Source: an uncultured Pelagibacteraceae bacterium
Lineage (GTDB): Bacteria; Pseudomonadota; Alphaproteobacteria; Pelagibacterales; Pelagibacteraceae
Reading direction: 5' to 3'
NCBI GenBank assembly: GCA_902560015.1
Contig: CACEKA010000001.1
Coordinates: 124,001-188,000 of the forward strand
DNA length: 64,000 nt
Numbering within the stretch: the stretch's first letter is position 1; every line of letters starts with the position of its first letter. Shown in pieces: positions 27,121 to 40,388 of this stretch. The notes beneath the pieces were generated by a model. It worked only from the letters and a program-made list of their open reading frames with translations, was not told where the DNA came from and searched no databases. A program made the position numbers and the translations under genes.

Positions 27121-28239
27121 ATGAACACTGAGAAAAACATAAAAACATTAATTGTTAAAAAACCGTTAAAATTAGACTGTGGAAAGACTATCAGTGATTT
27201 TCCAATAGCCTATGAAACTTACGGTTCTCTTAATTCAAAAAAAGATAACGCAATATTAGTTTTTCATGCGCTAACAGGAGATCAGTTTGTAACTGGAATA
27301 AATCCTGTAACAAAAAAAGATGGTTGGTGGAGCTATGCAGTCGGTCCAAATAAGGCTATTGATACAAATAAATATTTTGTTATTTGTACAAATGTAATTA
27401 GTGGATGCATGGGTTCATATGGACCAAGCAACAAAGATCCTGATACAAAAAATATTTTTGGAAGTAATTTTCCAGTCATTACTATTAATGATATGGTTAA
27501 CGCACAATATCATTTACTTGATCACTTTAATATTGATAAACTATTTTCTATTACAGGAGGCTCCATGGGAGGTATGCAAGTTCTTCAATTTATAAGTAAC
27601 TTTCCTGATAAAGCTAAAACAGTAATACCTATTGCGACAACTTCTAGTCATTCGGCTCAAAATATTGCTTTAAATGAATTGGGAAGACAAGCAATTACAG
27701 CAGATAGTAATTGGAAGGATGGAAATTATATAGCAAACAATACAAATCCAGGTAAAGGATTGGCTGTAGCTAGAATGGCTGCTCATATAACTTATCTGTC
27801 CAAAAAAGGTTTGCAGGAAAAATTTGGAAGAAAATTACAAGAAAGAGAAGATCTTAAATTTGGTTTTGATGCAGATTTTCAAATTGAAAGTTATTTAAGA
27901 TATCAAGGTTCAGTTTTTGTTGATAGGTTCGATGCGAATAGCTACCTTTATATTACTAGAGCTATGGATTATTTTGATTTAGCAAAGCAATTTGATGGGG
28001 ATCTCTCAAAAGCTTTTAAAAATACAAAAGCTAAATTTTTTATAATTTCTTTTACTTCTGATTGGCTTTATCCAACTCAAGAAAATAAAGATATAGTTAT
28101 AGCATTAAATTCAATTGGAGCTGATGTTGGGTTTGTTGAAATAGAATCTGATAAAGGACATGACTCTTTCTTGCTTGATATTCCAGATTTTTTAAATGCT
28201 CTTAAAAACTTTTTAGATAAATCTTATTTGGAAAATTAA
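27121..28239 (+). CDS. metX: Homoserine O-acetyltransferase
   Basis: A 372-residue alpha/beta-hydrolase-fold enzyme that activates homoserine (acetyl or succinyl transfer; MetX specificity varies) for methionine synthesis. The nucleophile is Ser148 in GGSMGGMQVL, with the HALTGDQF oxyanion region near the N-terminus and the catalytic histidine in DKGHDSFLLD near the C-terminus. It is controlled by the SAM-II riboswitch in its 5' leader and followed 1 bp later by metW, the usual alphaproteobacterial pair. The ATG at 27121 has no obvious ribosome binding site. Confidence 0.97.
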   Translation: MNTEKNIKTLIVKKPLKLDCGKTISDFPIAYETYGSLNSKKDNAILVFHALTGDQFVTGINPVTKKDGWWSYAVGPNKAIDTNKYFVICTNVISGCMGSYGPSNKDPDTKNIFGSNFPVITINDMVNAQYHLLDHFNIDKLFSITGGSMGGMQVLQFISNFPDKAKTVIPIATTSSHSAQNIALNELGRQAITADSNWKDGNYIANNTNPGKGLAVARMAAHITYLSKKGLQEKFGRKLQEREDLKFGFDADFQIESYLRYQGSVFVDRFDANSYLYITRAMDYFDLAKQFDGDLSKAFKNTKAKFFIISFTSDWLYPTQENKDIVIALNSIGADVGFVEIESDKGHDSFLLDIPDFLNALKNFLDKSYLEN

Positions 28240-28240
28240 A

Positions 28241-28837
28241 ATGAAAAATGAATTCAATGTAATAGCAGACTTAATTGAAAAAGACAAAAAAGTTCTAGAT
28301 GTAGGTTGTGCTGATGGAACTTTGATGAAATTTTTAAAAGATAACAAAAATATTGATATTAGAGGATTAGAAATTTCTAAAGAAAAAGTTCAGGAATGTA
28401 TCGCAAAAGGTTTAACTGTTATTGAAGGTAATGCCGAAAAAGATTTAAAACAATTTCCAGACAAGTCTTTTGATTATGTTATTTTAAGTCAAACACTTCA
28501 GGCTTTTTTGAACCCTGAATTAGTTTTGAATGAACTTTTAAGAGTTGGAAAAAAAGCAATAGTTACAATTCCAAATTTTGGTTATTGGAAAATAAGACTT
28601 CATTTATTAATTAAAGGAACAATGCCAATAACTAAAACATTACCTGATGAATGGTATAATACTGCAAACTTACATATGTGTACAATCAAAGACTTTGTTC
28701 ATTTTGTTAAATCAAGAGATATAAAAATTTTTAAATCACTTGCATTAAATAATTTAAATACTTCTTTAATAAATGATAATAATTTAGGGATTAAAAATAT
28801 GTTTGCAGATCTTGGTATATTTTTGATAGAAAAATAA
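28241..28837 (+). CDS. metW: Methionine biosynthesis protein MetW
   Basis: A 198-residue protein with a methyltransferase-like fold: VLDVGCADGTLMKFL (SAM-binding loop), then VILSQTLQAFLNPELVLNEL and TIPNFGYWKIRLHLL, all typical of MetW. In proteobacteria MetW is co-encoded with MetX and is needed for, or stimulates, its activity. It starts 1 bp after metX and ends 1 bp before gloB, so the three form one SAM-responsive transcript. Confidence 0.95.
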   Translation: MKNEFNVIADLIEKDKKVLDVGCADGTLMKFLKDNKNIDIRGLEISKEKVQECIAKGLTVIEGNAEKDLKQFPDKSFDYVILSQTLQAFLNPELVLNELLRVGKKAIVTIPNFGYWKIRLHLLIKGTMPITKTLPDEWYNTANLHMCTIKDFVHFVKSRDIKIFKSLALNNLNTSLINDNNLGIKNMFADLGIFLIEK

Positions 28838-28838
28838 A

Positions 28839-29558
28839 ATGCGTATTGAAATTATACCCTGTCTTCAAGATAACTATAGTTATTTAATTATAGATGATAG
28901 TAACAATTCTGCGTGTGTAATAGATCCTAGTGAATCTCGACCAATAATAAATTGGCTAGATAACAAAAATATAAAATTAAAATATATTCTTAATACTCAT
29001 CATCATTATGATCATATTGGAGGAAATAAAGAATTAAAAAAAAAATTTGGATCAACCATCTTAGGATTTAAAGGAGATTCAAAAAGAATACCAGAGATAG
29101 ATATATTATTAGAAGATAATCAAATATGGAAAGCTGAAAATTTTGAAGCTAAAATTATGCATATTCCCGGACACACTTCAGGTCATATTTGTTTCCATTT
29201 TTTTAAAGAACAATTAATTTTTACTGGAGATACACTCTTCTCACTTGGTTGTGGAAGATTATTTGAAGGTTCTTATGAAGAAATGTATGAGTCTTTAAAT
29301 AAGATTAAAGTCTTGCCGGAAGAAACAAAAATTTATTGTGGTCATGAATACACTCTCAGTAATTCAAAGTTTTGTAAAAAATACGATTCTGAAAATAAAG
29401 ATTTACAAAAAAAAATAGAAAAAATAGAAAAACAACGAGAAAATGGAATACCAACAATACCCTCAACTATAAAAGAGGAATTAGAAAGTAATATATTCTT
29501 AAGAGCAAATGATATTGAAACCTTTTCAAAATTGAGAGATTTAAAGGATAATTTCTAG
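28839..29558 (+). CDS. gloB: Hydroxyacylglutathione hydrolase (glyoxalase II)
   Basis: A 239-residue metallo-beta-lactamase-fold hydrolase. The dinuclear metal motif is THHHYDHIGG (residues 53-62), followed by the HIPGHTSGHICFH metal segment, FTGDTLFSLGCGRLFEG and IYCGHEYTLSN. It splits S-D-lactoylglutathione, completing methylglyoxal detoxification. Length is slightly short of the 250-residue norm but all motifs are kept. It follows metW directly, so it may be carried on the riboswitch-controlled transcript, an uncommon partner for metXW. Confidence 0.93.
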   Translation: MRIEIIPCLQDNYSYLIIDDSNNSACVIDPSESRPIINWLDNKNIKLKYILNTHHHYDHIGGNKELKKKFGSTILGFKGDSKRIPEIDILLEDNQIWKAENFEAKIMHIPGHTSGHICFHFFKEQLIFTGDTLFSLGCGRLFEGSYEEMYESLNKIKVLPEETKIYCGHEYTLSNSKFCKKYDSENKDLQKKIEKIEKQRENGIPTIPSTIKEELESNIFLRANDIETFSKLRDLKDNF

Positions 29559-29568
29559 TTAATTCGAC

Positions 29569-29596
29569 TTGACTATAGCTTTACTGCAACTATATT
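29569..29596 (+). promoter_or_regulatory. Strong sigma-70 promoter for the rplU-rpmA-obgE operon
   Basis: TTGACT (29569-29574) and TATATT (29591-29596) are separated by 16 bp, each matching the consensus at five of six positions. The start of transcription would be near 29603, giving a 5' untranslated region of about 20 nt before the rplU ATG at 29623. This is among the best promoters I can see in the window and suits a ribosomal protein operon. Confidence 0.7.
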
Positions 29597-29622
29597 GCGG
29601 TAACTTAAATTTAAATCATACT

Positions 29623-30036
29623 ATGTCATACGCAGTAATAAAAACAGGTGGAAAACAGTATAAGGTAAAATCTGGAGAGATTCTAAAGATTGAAAAATTA
29701 TCAGATTCAAAACCTGACTCAAAAATAGAATTTAATGAAGTTCTTGCTTATGGTGACGACAAAACTATTGAAATCGGTACCCCTACAGTTGCAGGAGCAA
29801 AAGTTGAAGCTGATTTAATTAAAAATGATAAAGATCGAACTATTTTAATCTTCAAAAAAAGAAGAAGACATAATTCAAGACGAAAAAATGGTCACAGACA
29901 AGAGCATACAATGATAAGAATTAATAAGATTTTTTCAAAAGATGGTAAAGTTTTATCAGAAGCAGAAAAAATAGTTAAACCAACTAAAATGGTTGAGGCT
30001 GAAGTTAAAGAGAAAGCTACAGCAACAGGAAAATAA
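29623..30036 (+). CDS. rplU: 50S ribosomal protein L21
   Basis: A 137-residue ribosomal protein starting MSYAVIKTGGKQYKV, with GTPTVAGAKVEADL and the basic FKKRRRHNSRRKNGHRQ stretch diagnostic of L21. The frame is open upstream to 29569, but those codons overlap the promoter and have no homology, so I use the ATG at 29623. It has a C-terminal extension of about 30 charged residues beyond E. coli L21, common in alphaproteobacteria. rpmA follows after 12 bp. Confidence 0.97.
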   Translation: MSYAVIKTGGKQYKVKSGEILKIEKLSDSKPDSKIEFNEVLAYGDDKTIEIGTPTVAGAKVEADLIKNDKDRTILIFKKRRRHNSRRKNGHRQEHTMIRINKIFSKDGKVLSEAEKIVKPTKMVEAEVKEKATATGK

Positions 30037-30048
30037 ATTAGGTAATTT

Positions 30049-30303
30049 ATGGCAACAAAAAAAGCAGGTGGATCATCGAGAAACGGAAGAGATAGTGCTG
30101 GGCGTAGGCTTGGTGTAAAAAAGTATGGCGGTGAAACAGTAATCCCTGGAAATATAATTGTAAGACAAAGAGGAACAAAAATTTTTCCTGGTGAAAATGT
30201 AGGAATGGGTAAAGATCATTCGATTTTCTCAGTTGTTAAAGGTAAAGTTGTATTCAAAAAATCAAAATCAGATAGAACTTTCGTTTCAGTAAAACCCAAT
30301 TAA
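30049..30303 (+). CDS. rpmA: 50S ribosomal protein L27
   Basis: An 84-residue ribosomal protein with the canonical N-terminus ([20 protein letters not shown]), whose tail reaches the peptidyl-transferase centre, and the [20 protein letters not shown] block. There is no cleavable N-terminal extension. It sits in the near-universal order rplU-rpmA-obgE. Confidence 0.98.
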   Translation: MATKKAGGSSRNGRDSAGRRLGVKKYGGETVIPGNIIVRQRGTKIFPGENVGMGKDHSIFSVVKGKVVFKKSKSDRTFVSVKPN

Positions 30304-30315
30304 TAGTACAACTAA

Positions 30316-32410
<2,095 letters not shown>

Positions 32411-32411
32411 A

Positions 32412-33662
32412 ATGAATAAAATAATGAATTTAATAGGTGTCAAAAGCAGAAAAGCGGCTGAGAAAAAAGTTAATATGGAAACTAAAAATAAAGTTTTGAG
32501 TCTTTATGCTAAATTGCTCGATAAAGAGAATAAATCAATTTTAAGAGAAAACTTAAAAGATATTAAATTTGCTAAAAATAAAGGAGTTAAAGAAAACTTA
32601 ATTAACAGACTGAGAATTGATGAAATAAAATTAAAAAACATAAGAAACTCTATTATTAAAATTTCAAAACTAAAAGATCCTGTAAATGTTACGTTAAAAA
32701 AATGGACTAGACCAAATGGATTAAACATTAAAAGAGTGACTATACCTATTGGTGTAATTGGAGTTATTTTTGAAAGTAGACCTAATGTAACGTCTGATGT
32801 AGCTAGTTTATGCTTTAAGTCTGGTAACGCTGTAATTCTAAAAGGTGGATCAGAGGCTATAAATACTAACAGGATATTGGCAAAATTATTTCGTCAAGCT
32901 CTTCGAAAAAATAAAGTTGATGAGAATTATATCCAATTTGTAGACTCTAAAGATAGAAAAATGGTCGATATCATGCTTTCTAAAATGAAAAAGTACATTG
33001 ATGTGATAATTCCTAGAGGTGGAAAAAACTTAGTTAAAAGAGTTCAAGATTTTTCTACGGTTCCTATAATTGGTCACTTAGAGGGTATCTGTCACACATT
33101 TATTGATAAAGATGCAGAATTAAACATGGCATCAAATATTGTTTATAATGCAAAGTTAAGAAATACGGCTATTTGTGGTGCAACTGAAACTATTTTATTT
33201 CATGACAAGATAGTTAAAAAATTTAGTAATCCAATTTTAAAGAAACTTGAGGATGAGAATTGTAAAATATATGGGGATAATATCTCAAGAAAATACTACA
33301 AAGGTAAAATGTATCCAGCTAAAGAGAAAGACTGGTCCACAGAATATTTAACCGCCGCTATATCAGTTAAAGTTGTTAAAAGTTCTGACGAAGCTATCAA
33401 TCATATCAACAAATATGGAACTATGCATACCGACTCAATTATTACAAAAAATAAAAATACAGCTAATAAGTTTTTAAAAAATGTTAAAAGTTCTATTGCA
33501 ATGCATAACACTTCAACACAATTCGCAGATGGTGGTGAATTTGGATTTGGTGGAGAAGTTGGCATATCAACAAATAAACTTCCTCCAAGAGGTCCTGTTG
33601 GATTAGAACAACTAGTTTCATACAAATATGAAATTTCAAGCAAAGGAAAAATAAGAAAATAA
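32412..33662 (+). CDS. proA: Glutamate-5-semialdehyde dehydrogenase
   Basis: A 416-residue NADPH-dependent reductase that converts gamma-glutamyl phosphate to glutamate semialdehyde. The ALDH-fold features are GVIGVIFESRPNVTSDVAS, GNAVILKGGSEA, the catalytic Cys255 in RNTAICGATET, and GGEFGFGGEVGIST near the end. With proB it completes the first two steps of proline synthesis; proC is not in the window. The length is standard. Confidence 0.97.
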   Translation: MNKIMNLIGVKSRKAAEKKVNMETKNKVLSLYAKLLDKENKSILRENLKDIKFAKNKGVKENLINRLRIDEIKLKNIRNSIIKISKLKDPVNVTLKKWTRPNGLNIKRVTIPIGVIGVIFESRPNVTSDVASLCFKSGNAVILKGGSEAINTNRILAKLFRQALRKNKVDENYIQFVDSKDRKMVDIMLSKMKKYIDVIIPRGGKNLVKRVQDFSTVPIIGHLEGICHTFIDKDAELNMASNIVYNAKLRNTAICGATETILFHDKIVKKFSNPILKKLEDENCKIYGDNISRKYYKGKMYPAKEKDWSTEYLTAAISVKVVKSSDEAINHINKYGTMHTDSIITKNKNTANKFLKNVKSSIAMHNTSTQFADGGEFGFGGEVGISTNKLPPRGPVGLEQLVSYKYEISSKGKIRK

Positions 33663-33676
33663 ACTAAATATAGAAA

Positions 33677-34183
33677 ATGAAAATTGGAATTTTAGGAGGT
33701 TCTTTCGATCCAGCTCACAAAGGTCATTTAGCAATATCTAAGGAAGCTAAAAAAAGATTTAAACTTGAAAAAATTATTTGGGCAATCACTAAAAGAAACC
33801 CACTCAAAGCTGAAAGTAAAACACCCATTTCTAAAAAAATAAAAGATTGTAAAAATATAATAGGAATAAATTCTTTTATAAAGGTTAAATTTTATGAGAA
33901 TATTATAAAATCTAATAAGACTATAGATTTAATCAACTATCTAAAAAAAAATAGAAATATTGAAATTTTTTTTTTAATGGGAGCAGATAACTTAATTAAC
34001 TTTCATAAGTGGCATAAATCAGAATTGATTTCACAAAAATGTAATATCATTGTATTTGATCGTCATGGTTATAAAAAAAATTCTTTAAAATCAAAGACAT
34101 TTAAGAGACTCCATAATAAAACACTTACATTTGTAGAGTTTAAAAAAGTCAACATTTCATCTTCTCAATTAAGAAAAATTTGA
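33677..34183 (+). CDS. nadD: Nicotinate-nucleotide adenylyltransferase, short form
   Basis: A 168-residue nucleotidyltransferase with GGSFDPAHKGH (residues 7-17) at the nucleotide-binding site, FFLMGADNL in the middle and ISSSQLRK (160-167) as the final motif. It makes nicotinic acid adenine dinucleotide in NAD synthesis. The protein stops right after the ISSxxLR motif, about 20-45 residues shorter than typical NadD, so the C-terminal helix is missing. All visible catalytic motifs are kept. The position between proA and rsfS is standard. Confidence 0.92.
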   Translation: MKIGILGGSFDPAHKGHLAISKEAKKRFKLEKIIWAITKRNPLKAESKTPISKKIKDCKNIIGINSFIKVKFYENIIKSNKTIDLINYLKKNRNIEIFFLMGADNLINFHKWHKSELISQKCNIIVFDRHGYKKNSLKSKTFKRLHNKTLTFVEFKKVNISSSQLRKI

Positions 34184-34200
34184 TAGTCTCATTGTAATTA

Positions 34201-34551
34201 ATGGATAAAATTTCAGATCTTAAATCAGTTGTAATTAACACACTGGATCTCAACAAAGCACAAGATATTGTCACTATTGACCTTAAAGACAAAAGTTCAA
34301 TGGCTGATTATATGATAATCGCAAGTGGCACTTCTTCAAGACACATTCAATCTTTGTCTGAACAAGTTTTAGAAAAATTAAAAGATAATGGCATTAAAAA
34401 TTCTAAAATAGAGGGCAAAGAAAGTAGCGAATGGAAACTTGTTGATGGTATAGATTTAATTGTCCATATTTTTCATCCTGAAAAGAGAAAATTTTATGAA
34501 CTTGAAAAAATTTGGTCTGAATTAATACCAAAAGAAAAAGTAAGTATATGA
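34201..34551 (+). CDS. rsfS: Ribosomal silencing factor RsfS
   Basis: A 116-residue protein of the RsfS/Iojap family, which binds L14 on the 50S subunit and blocks subunit joining when nutrients are scarce. Typical segments are KAQDIVTIDLKDKSSMADYM, IASGTSSRHIQSLS, EGKESSEWKLVD and VHIFHPEKRKFYELEKIW. It overlaps the downstream protease gene by 4 bp. In many alphaproteobacteria rlmH follows rsfS; here it does not. Confidence 0.96.
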   Translation: MDKISDLKSVVINTLDLNKAQDIVTIDLKDKSSMADYMIIASGTSSRHIQSLSEQVLEKLKDNGIKNSKIEGKESSEWKLVDGIDLIVHIFHPEKRKFYELEKIWSELIPKEKVSI

Positions 34552-35687
34552 AAATAATTCAATTTTATTTAATAATTTTTTTTACTCAGTTTCTTTTTTT
34601 AAAACAATTAAATTCAACTGAAATTGATATCTACAAAAAAATTGATCTATTTGGAGAAGTTCTTGAAAAAATAAATAAAGAATATGTAGATGAGATTAAT
34701 CAATCTGAAAGCATGGACTCAGCTATCAATGGTCTTCTTCAATCACTTGATCCGTATTCAGCTTATATGTCTCCTGAAATTTTTGAAGAAATGCAAACTG
34801 AAACGAGTGGTGAGTTTGGTGGTTTGGGAATCGAAGTAAGTATGGAAGCAGGTGTAGTAAAAGTAATCACGCCTATTGATGACACTCCCGCTTCAGAAGC
34901 AGGATTAAAAGCTGGGGACTATATAGTTAAAATAAATGATATTCAGGTCCAAGGTAAATCCTTAAGTGAAGCAGTAGATTTAATGAGGGGACCTGTGGGG
35001 TCTGGAATCGAATTAACTGTCAGAAGAAGAGGTGTTAAAAAAGCCCTTACTTTTAATATCATCAGAGAAATAATTGAAGTTCAATCTGTTAAATCAGATT
35101 TATTAGATAATAATATTGGCTACATCAGATTAACTTCCTTTAATGATAACAGCAGTCAGCAAATTAAAAAGCAAATTAAAAAATTAAAAAAAAATAAAAA
35201 TTTAAATTCATTTATTTTAGATTTAAGAAATAATCCTGGAGGATTATTAACGCAGGCAATTAAAATCTCTGATTTCTTTCTAGAAAATGGAGAAATAGTA
35301 TCTACTAAAAGTAGAAAAAAATCTGAAAATAGAAAATGGTTTGCAAAAAAAGGAGATATTACTGAGGGTAAAACTCTATTAGTTTTGATAAATTATGGAT
35401 CTGCTTCCGCTTCTGAAATAGTTGCTGGAGCTCTCAAGGATCATAAAAGAGCAATAATTCTTGGTGAAAATAGTTATGGCAAAGGCTCTGTTCAATCGAT
35501 TATTCCTTTAAATAACAAAGGAGCAATACGTCTAACAGTTGCAAAATATTATCTTCCTTCTGGTAAATCTATTTCTGAAGTTGGAGTTAGACCTGATATT
35601 GAAGTTAATGAAGAAGGTGACAACTTTAAGATAAAAACTGAGACTGATAATCAGTTAAACTACGCTATTAAACTACTCAACGGATAA
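34548..35687 (+). CDS. ctpA: C-terminal processing protease (S41 family)
   Basis: A 379-residue periplasmic protease with an N-terminal signal sequence (about residues 1-24), a PDZ domain (about 85-165, with GGLGIEVSMEAG and AGLKAGDYIVKIND) and the S41 catalytic core. The core contains GSASASEIVAGAL (284-296), which holds the catalytic serine, and the general-base Lys312 in GENSYGKGSVQ. Family members process or degrade envelope proteins and peptidoglycan hydrolases. It is translationally coupled to rsfS (ATGA overlap) and lies 1 bp before rppH. An EnvC-like gene often seen before it is missing. Confidence 0.95.
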   Translation: MKIIQFYLIIFFTQFLFLKQLNSTEIDIYKKIDLFGEVLEKINKEYVDEINQSESMDSAINGLLQSLDPYSAYMSPEIFEEMQTETSGEFGGLGIEVSMEAGVVKVITPIDDTPASEAGLKAGDYIVKINDIQVQGKSLSEAVDLMRGPVGSGIELTVRRRGVKKALTFNIIREIIEVQSVKSDLLDNNIGYIRLTSFNDNSSQQIKKQIKKLKKNKNLNSFILDLRNNPGGLLTQAIKISDFFLENGEIVSTKSRKKSENRKWFAKKGDITEGKTLLVLINYGSASASEIVAGALKDHKRAIILGENSYGKGSVQSIIPLNNKGAIRLTVAKYYLPSGKSISEVGVRPDIEVNEEGDNFKIKTETDNQLNYAIKLLNG

Positions 35688-35688
35688 T

Positions 35689-36165
35689 ATGAAAAAAAAA
35701 TTAAGCGAATTACCGCTTAGAAGCGGAGTAGGAATAATTGTTTTAAATAAGGACAACAAAGTGTTTGTTGCAAAAAGAATTGATAATCCAAAAAATTTTT
35801 GGCAAATGCCTCAGGGTGGTGTTGATGAAGGTGAAGATTTTTTAAAAGCTGCTTATAGAGAATTGGAAGAAGAAACCAGTATAAAAAATGTAGATTTGAT
35901 TAAAGAACTGGATGGCATGATAACTTACGAACTTCCTGAAAGATTACTAGGAATTATTTGGAAAGGAAAATATAGAGGTCAAAAACAAAAATGGTTTGTT
36001 ATGAAATTTGTCGGTGAAGATAAAGAAATAAATATTAAAACTAAAAATCCAGAATTCTTAGATTGGAAATGGATCGAACTTGATCAAATAACTGAGGTTG
36101 TAGTTGACTTTAAATTACACGTTTACAAAGAGCTAAAAGAAAAAGTTAAAAAAATTATTAATTAA
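35689..36165 (+). CDS. rppH: RNA pyrophosphohydrolase (Nudix)
   Basis: A 158-residue Nudix hydrolase. The Nudix box runs from Gly43 to about residue 65 (GGVDEGEDFLKAAYRELEEE), preceded by NFWQMPQ, typical of RppH/NudH. It removes pyrophosphate from 5' ends of mRNA and so begins RNase E-dependent decay; the family can also act on dinucleoside polyphosphates. Length fits. It is the last gene of the rplU operon and overlaps the end of the convergent atpC by 8 bp. Confidence 0.95.
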   Translation: MKKKLSELPLRSGVGIIVLNKDNKVFVAKRIDNPKNFWQMPQGGVDEGEDFLKAAYRELEEETSIKNVDLIKELDGMITYELPERLLGIIWKGKYRGQKQKWFVMKFVGEDKEINIKTKNPEFLDWKWIELDQITEVVVDFKLHVYKELKEKVKKIIN

Positions 36166-36549
36166 GAGATTTCAACACTTCAATTTTTTGATCAACTAAA
36201 TATTTAGACTGATCATTAATTTCAGGCTTATTAGCTTCTTCCTCAGCTAGCTTAAGTAAATCTTGTTGCTTAGATTTATCGAAATCTTTAAGATTAAAGA
36301 TAGAGCTTGTTAAAATAGATAAATTATTATTTTTAAATTCAACAATTCCATCTTCTATATAATAATTTTCATCACCTGATTTAGATAAGATCTTAATGAT
36401 GCCTGGTTTTAAAAAAGAAATAATAGAAATATGATCTTTAAGTATTCCCATCTCTCCTTCGAAAGCAGGTACAACTACTTCCAAAACATCTTCTTTAACT
36501 AAAAAAGATTTTTCTGGATTTACTATTTCAACTTTAAACTCTTCACTCA

Positions 36550-36550
<1 letters not shown>
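36158..36550 (-). CDS. atpC: ATP synthase F1 subunit epsilon
   Basis: A 130-residue subunit of the F1 rotor, with the beta-sandwich signature VPAFEGEMGILKDHISIISFLKPG followed by a C-terminal helical hairpin (residues about 85-130). It couples rotation to catalysis and can inhibit ATP hydrolysis. It is the last gene of the minus-strand atpHAGDC operon and overlaps atpD by 1 bp. No terminator hairpin separates it from the convergent rppH. Confidence 0.96.
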
Positions 36551-38846
<2,296 letters not shown>

Positions 38847-38852
38847 AAGTTA

Positions 38853-40388
38853 TTAAGATTTAAAGTTTTCCTTTAATTGAGTAATTACTTCTACTAATAA
38901 TTTTTCCATATCATCCTCAAGTTTTCCTGAAGATAAAATAGATTCAATAATTTCAGGTTTATCTGATTTACATTTCTCAATTATTTTATTTTCAAACTCA
39001 GCAATATCTTTTAAATCGATATCATCCAAATATCCCTTCACTCCACAGAAAACTGAAATAACTTGTTCAGCTACTGTCATTGGCGAATATTGTTTTTGTT
39101 TAAGAAGCTCTGTCAATTTAGAACCTCTATTTAAAAGCTGTTGAGTTGATGCATCTAAATCAGAACCAAATTGTGCAAAAGCAGCCATTTCTCTATATTG
39201 TGCAAGTTCTAACTTCATTGATCCTGAAACTTTTTTCATAGCCTTAGTCTGTGCTGAAGATCCAACCCTTGAAACAGATAGCCCAACATTGATCGCTGGT
39301 CTTATCCCTTGGTTAAAAAGTTCTGTTTCTAAAAAAATCTGACCATCAGTAATTGAAATCACGTTAGTTGGAATAAATGCTGATACATCACCACCTTGAG
39401 TTTCAATAATTGGAAGTGCTGTTAAAGAACCTCCACCATGTTCATCACTTAATTTAGCAGCTCTTTCCAATAATCTGCTGTGTAAATAAAATACGTCTCC
39501 TGGGTATGCTTCTCTTCCTGGAGGTCTTCTTAAAAGTAGAGACATCTGTCTATAAGCTACTGCCTGCTTAGATAAATCATCATATATGATCAATGCATGC
39601 ATACCATTATCTCTAAAATATTCACCCATCGTACATCCCGTGTACGGTGCTAAAAACTGAAGTGGAGCAGAGTCTGATGCTGTAGCAGCAACAATAGTAG
39701 TATATTCCATTGCTCCAGCTTCCTCTAATGTTTTTTGAATTTGTCTTACAGTTGATCTTTTCTGACCAATGGCAACGTAAACACAATAAAGTTTTTGTTT
39801 TTCATCCCCCGACTCATTAATTTTTTTCTGGTTTATAATTGCGTCAATTGCAACAGCAGTTTTACCAGTTTGTCTATCACCAATAATTAATTCACGTTGT
39901 CCTCTTCCAACTGGAACTAGACTATCGATAGATTTTAAACCTGTTTGCATAGGTTCACTAACAGATTGCCTTGGAATAATTCCTGGTGCTTTAACTTCTA
40001 CTCTGCTTTTTTGAACATTTTTATCTAATGCTCCTTTTCCATCAATGGGATTACCTAAACCGTCAACAACTCTTCCTAACAATTCTTTTCCAACTGGAGT
40101 ATCAACAATGTTTCCTGTTCTTTTGACAACATCACCCTCTTTAATATTTCTGTCGTCACCAAAAATTACAACACCAACATTTTCACTTTCTAAGTTTAAG
40201 GCCATACCTTTAGAACCATCAGCAAACTCCACCATCTCACCAGCTTGAACATTGTCAAGGCCATAAATTCTAGCAATACCATCTCCAACAGAAAGTACCT
40301 GACCAACTTCGGTTACTTCCGCTTTATCACCAAAGTTTTTAATTTGTTCTTTTAATATTTTTGTAACTTCTGAAGGATTTATTTCCAT
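38853..40388 (-). CDS. atpA: ATP synthase F1 subunit alpha
   Basis: A 511-residue non-catalytic nucleotide-binding subunit with Walker A GDRQTGKT (170-177), [58 protein letters not shown] and the arginine-finger region [10 protein letters not shown]. Sequence and length are standard. It follows atpH directly with no gap. Confidence 0.99.
   Translation of the reverse strand: MEINPSEVTKILKEQIKNFGDKAEVTEVGQVLSVGDGIARIYGLDNVQAGEMVEFADGSKGMALNLESENVGVVIFGDDRNIKEGDVVKRTGNIVDTPVGKELLGRVVDGLGNPIDGKGALDKNVQKSRVEVKAPGIIPRQSVSEPMQTGLKSIDSLVPVGRGQRELIIGDRQTGKTAVAIDAIINQKKINESGDEKQKLYCVYVAIGQKRSTVRQIQKTLEEAGAMEYTTIVAATASDSAPLQFLAPYTGCTMGEYFRDNGMHALIIYDDLSKQAVAYRQMSLLLRRPPGREAYPGDVFYLHSRLLERAAKLSDEHGGGSLTALPIIETQGGDVSAFIPTNVISITDGQIFLETELFNQGIRPAINVGLSVSRVGSSAQTKAMKKVSGSMKLELAQYREMAAFAQFGSDLDASTQQLLNRGSKLTELLKQKQYSPMTVAEQVISVFCGVKGYLDDIDLKDIAEFENKIIEKCKSDKPEIIESILSSGKLEDDMEKLLVEVITQLKENFKS

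Noticed and set aside
29569..29622. 18-residue upstream extension of L21
   Set aside because: It coincides with a strong promoter and lacks similarity to L21.
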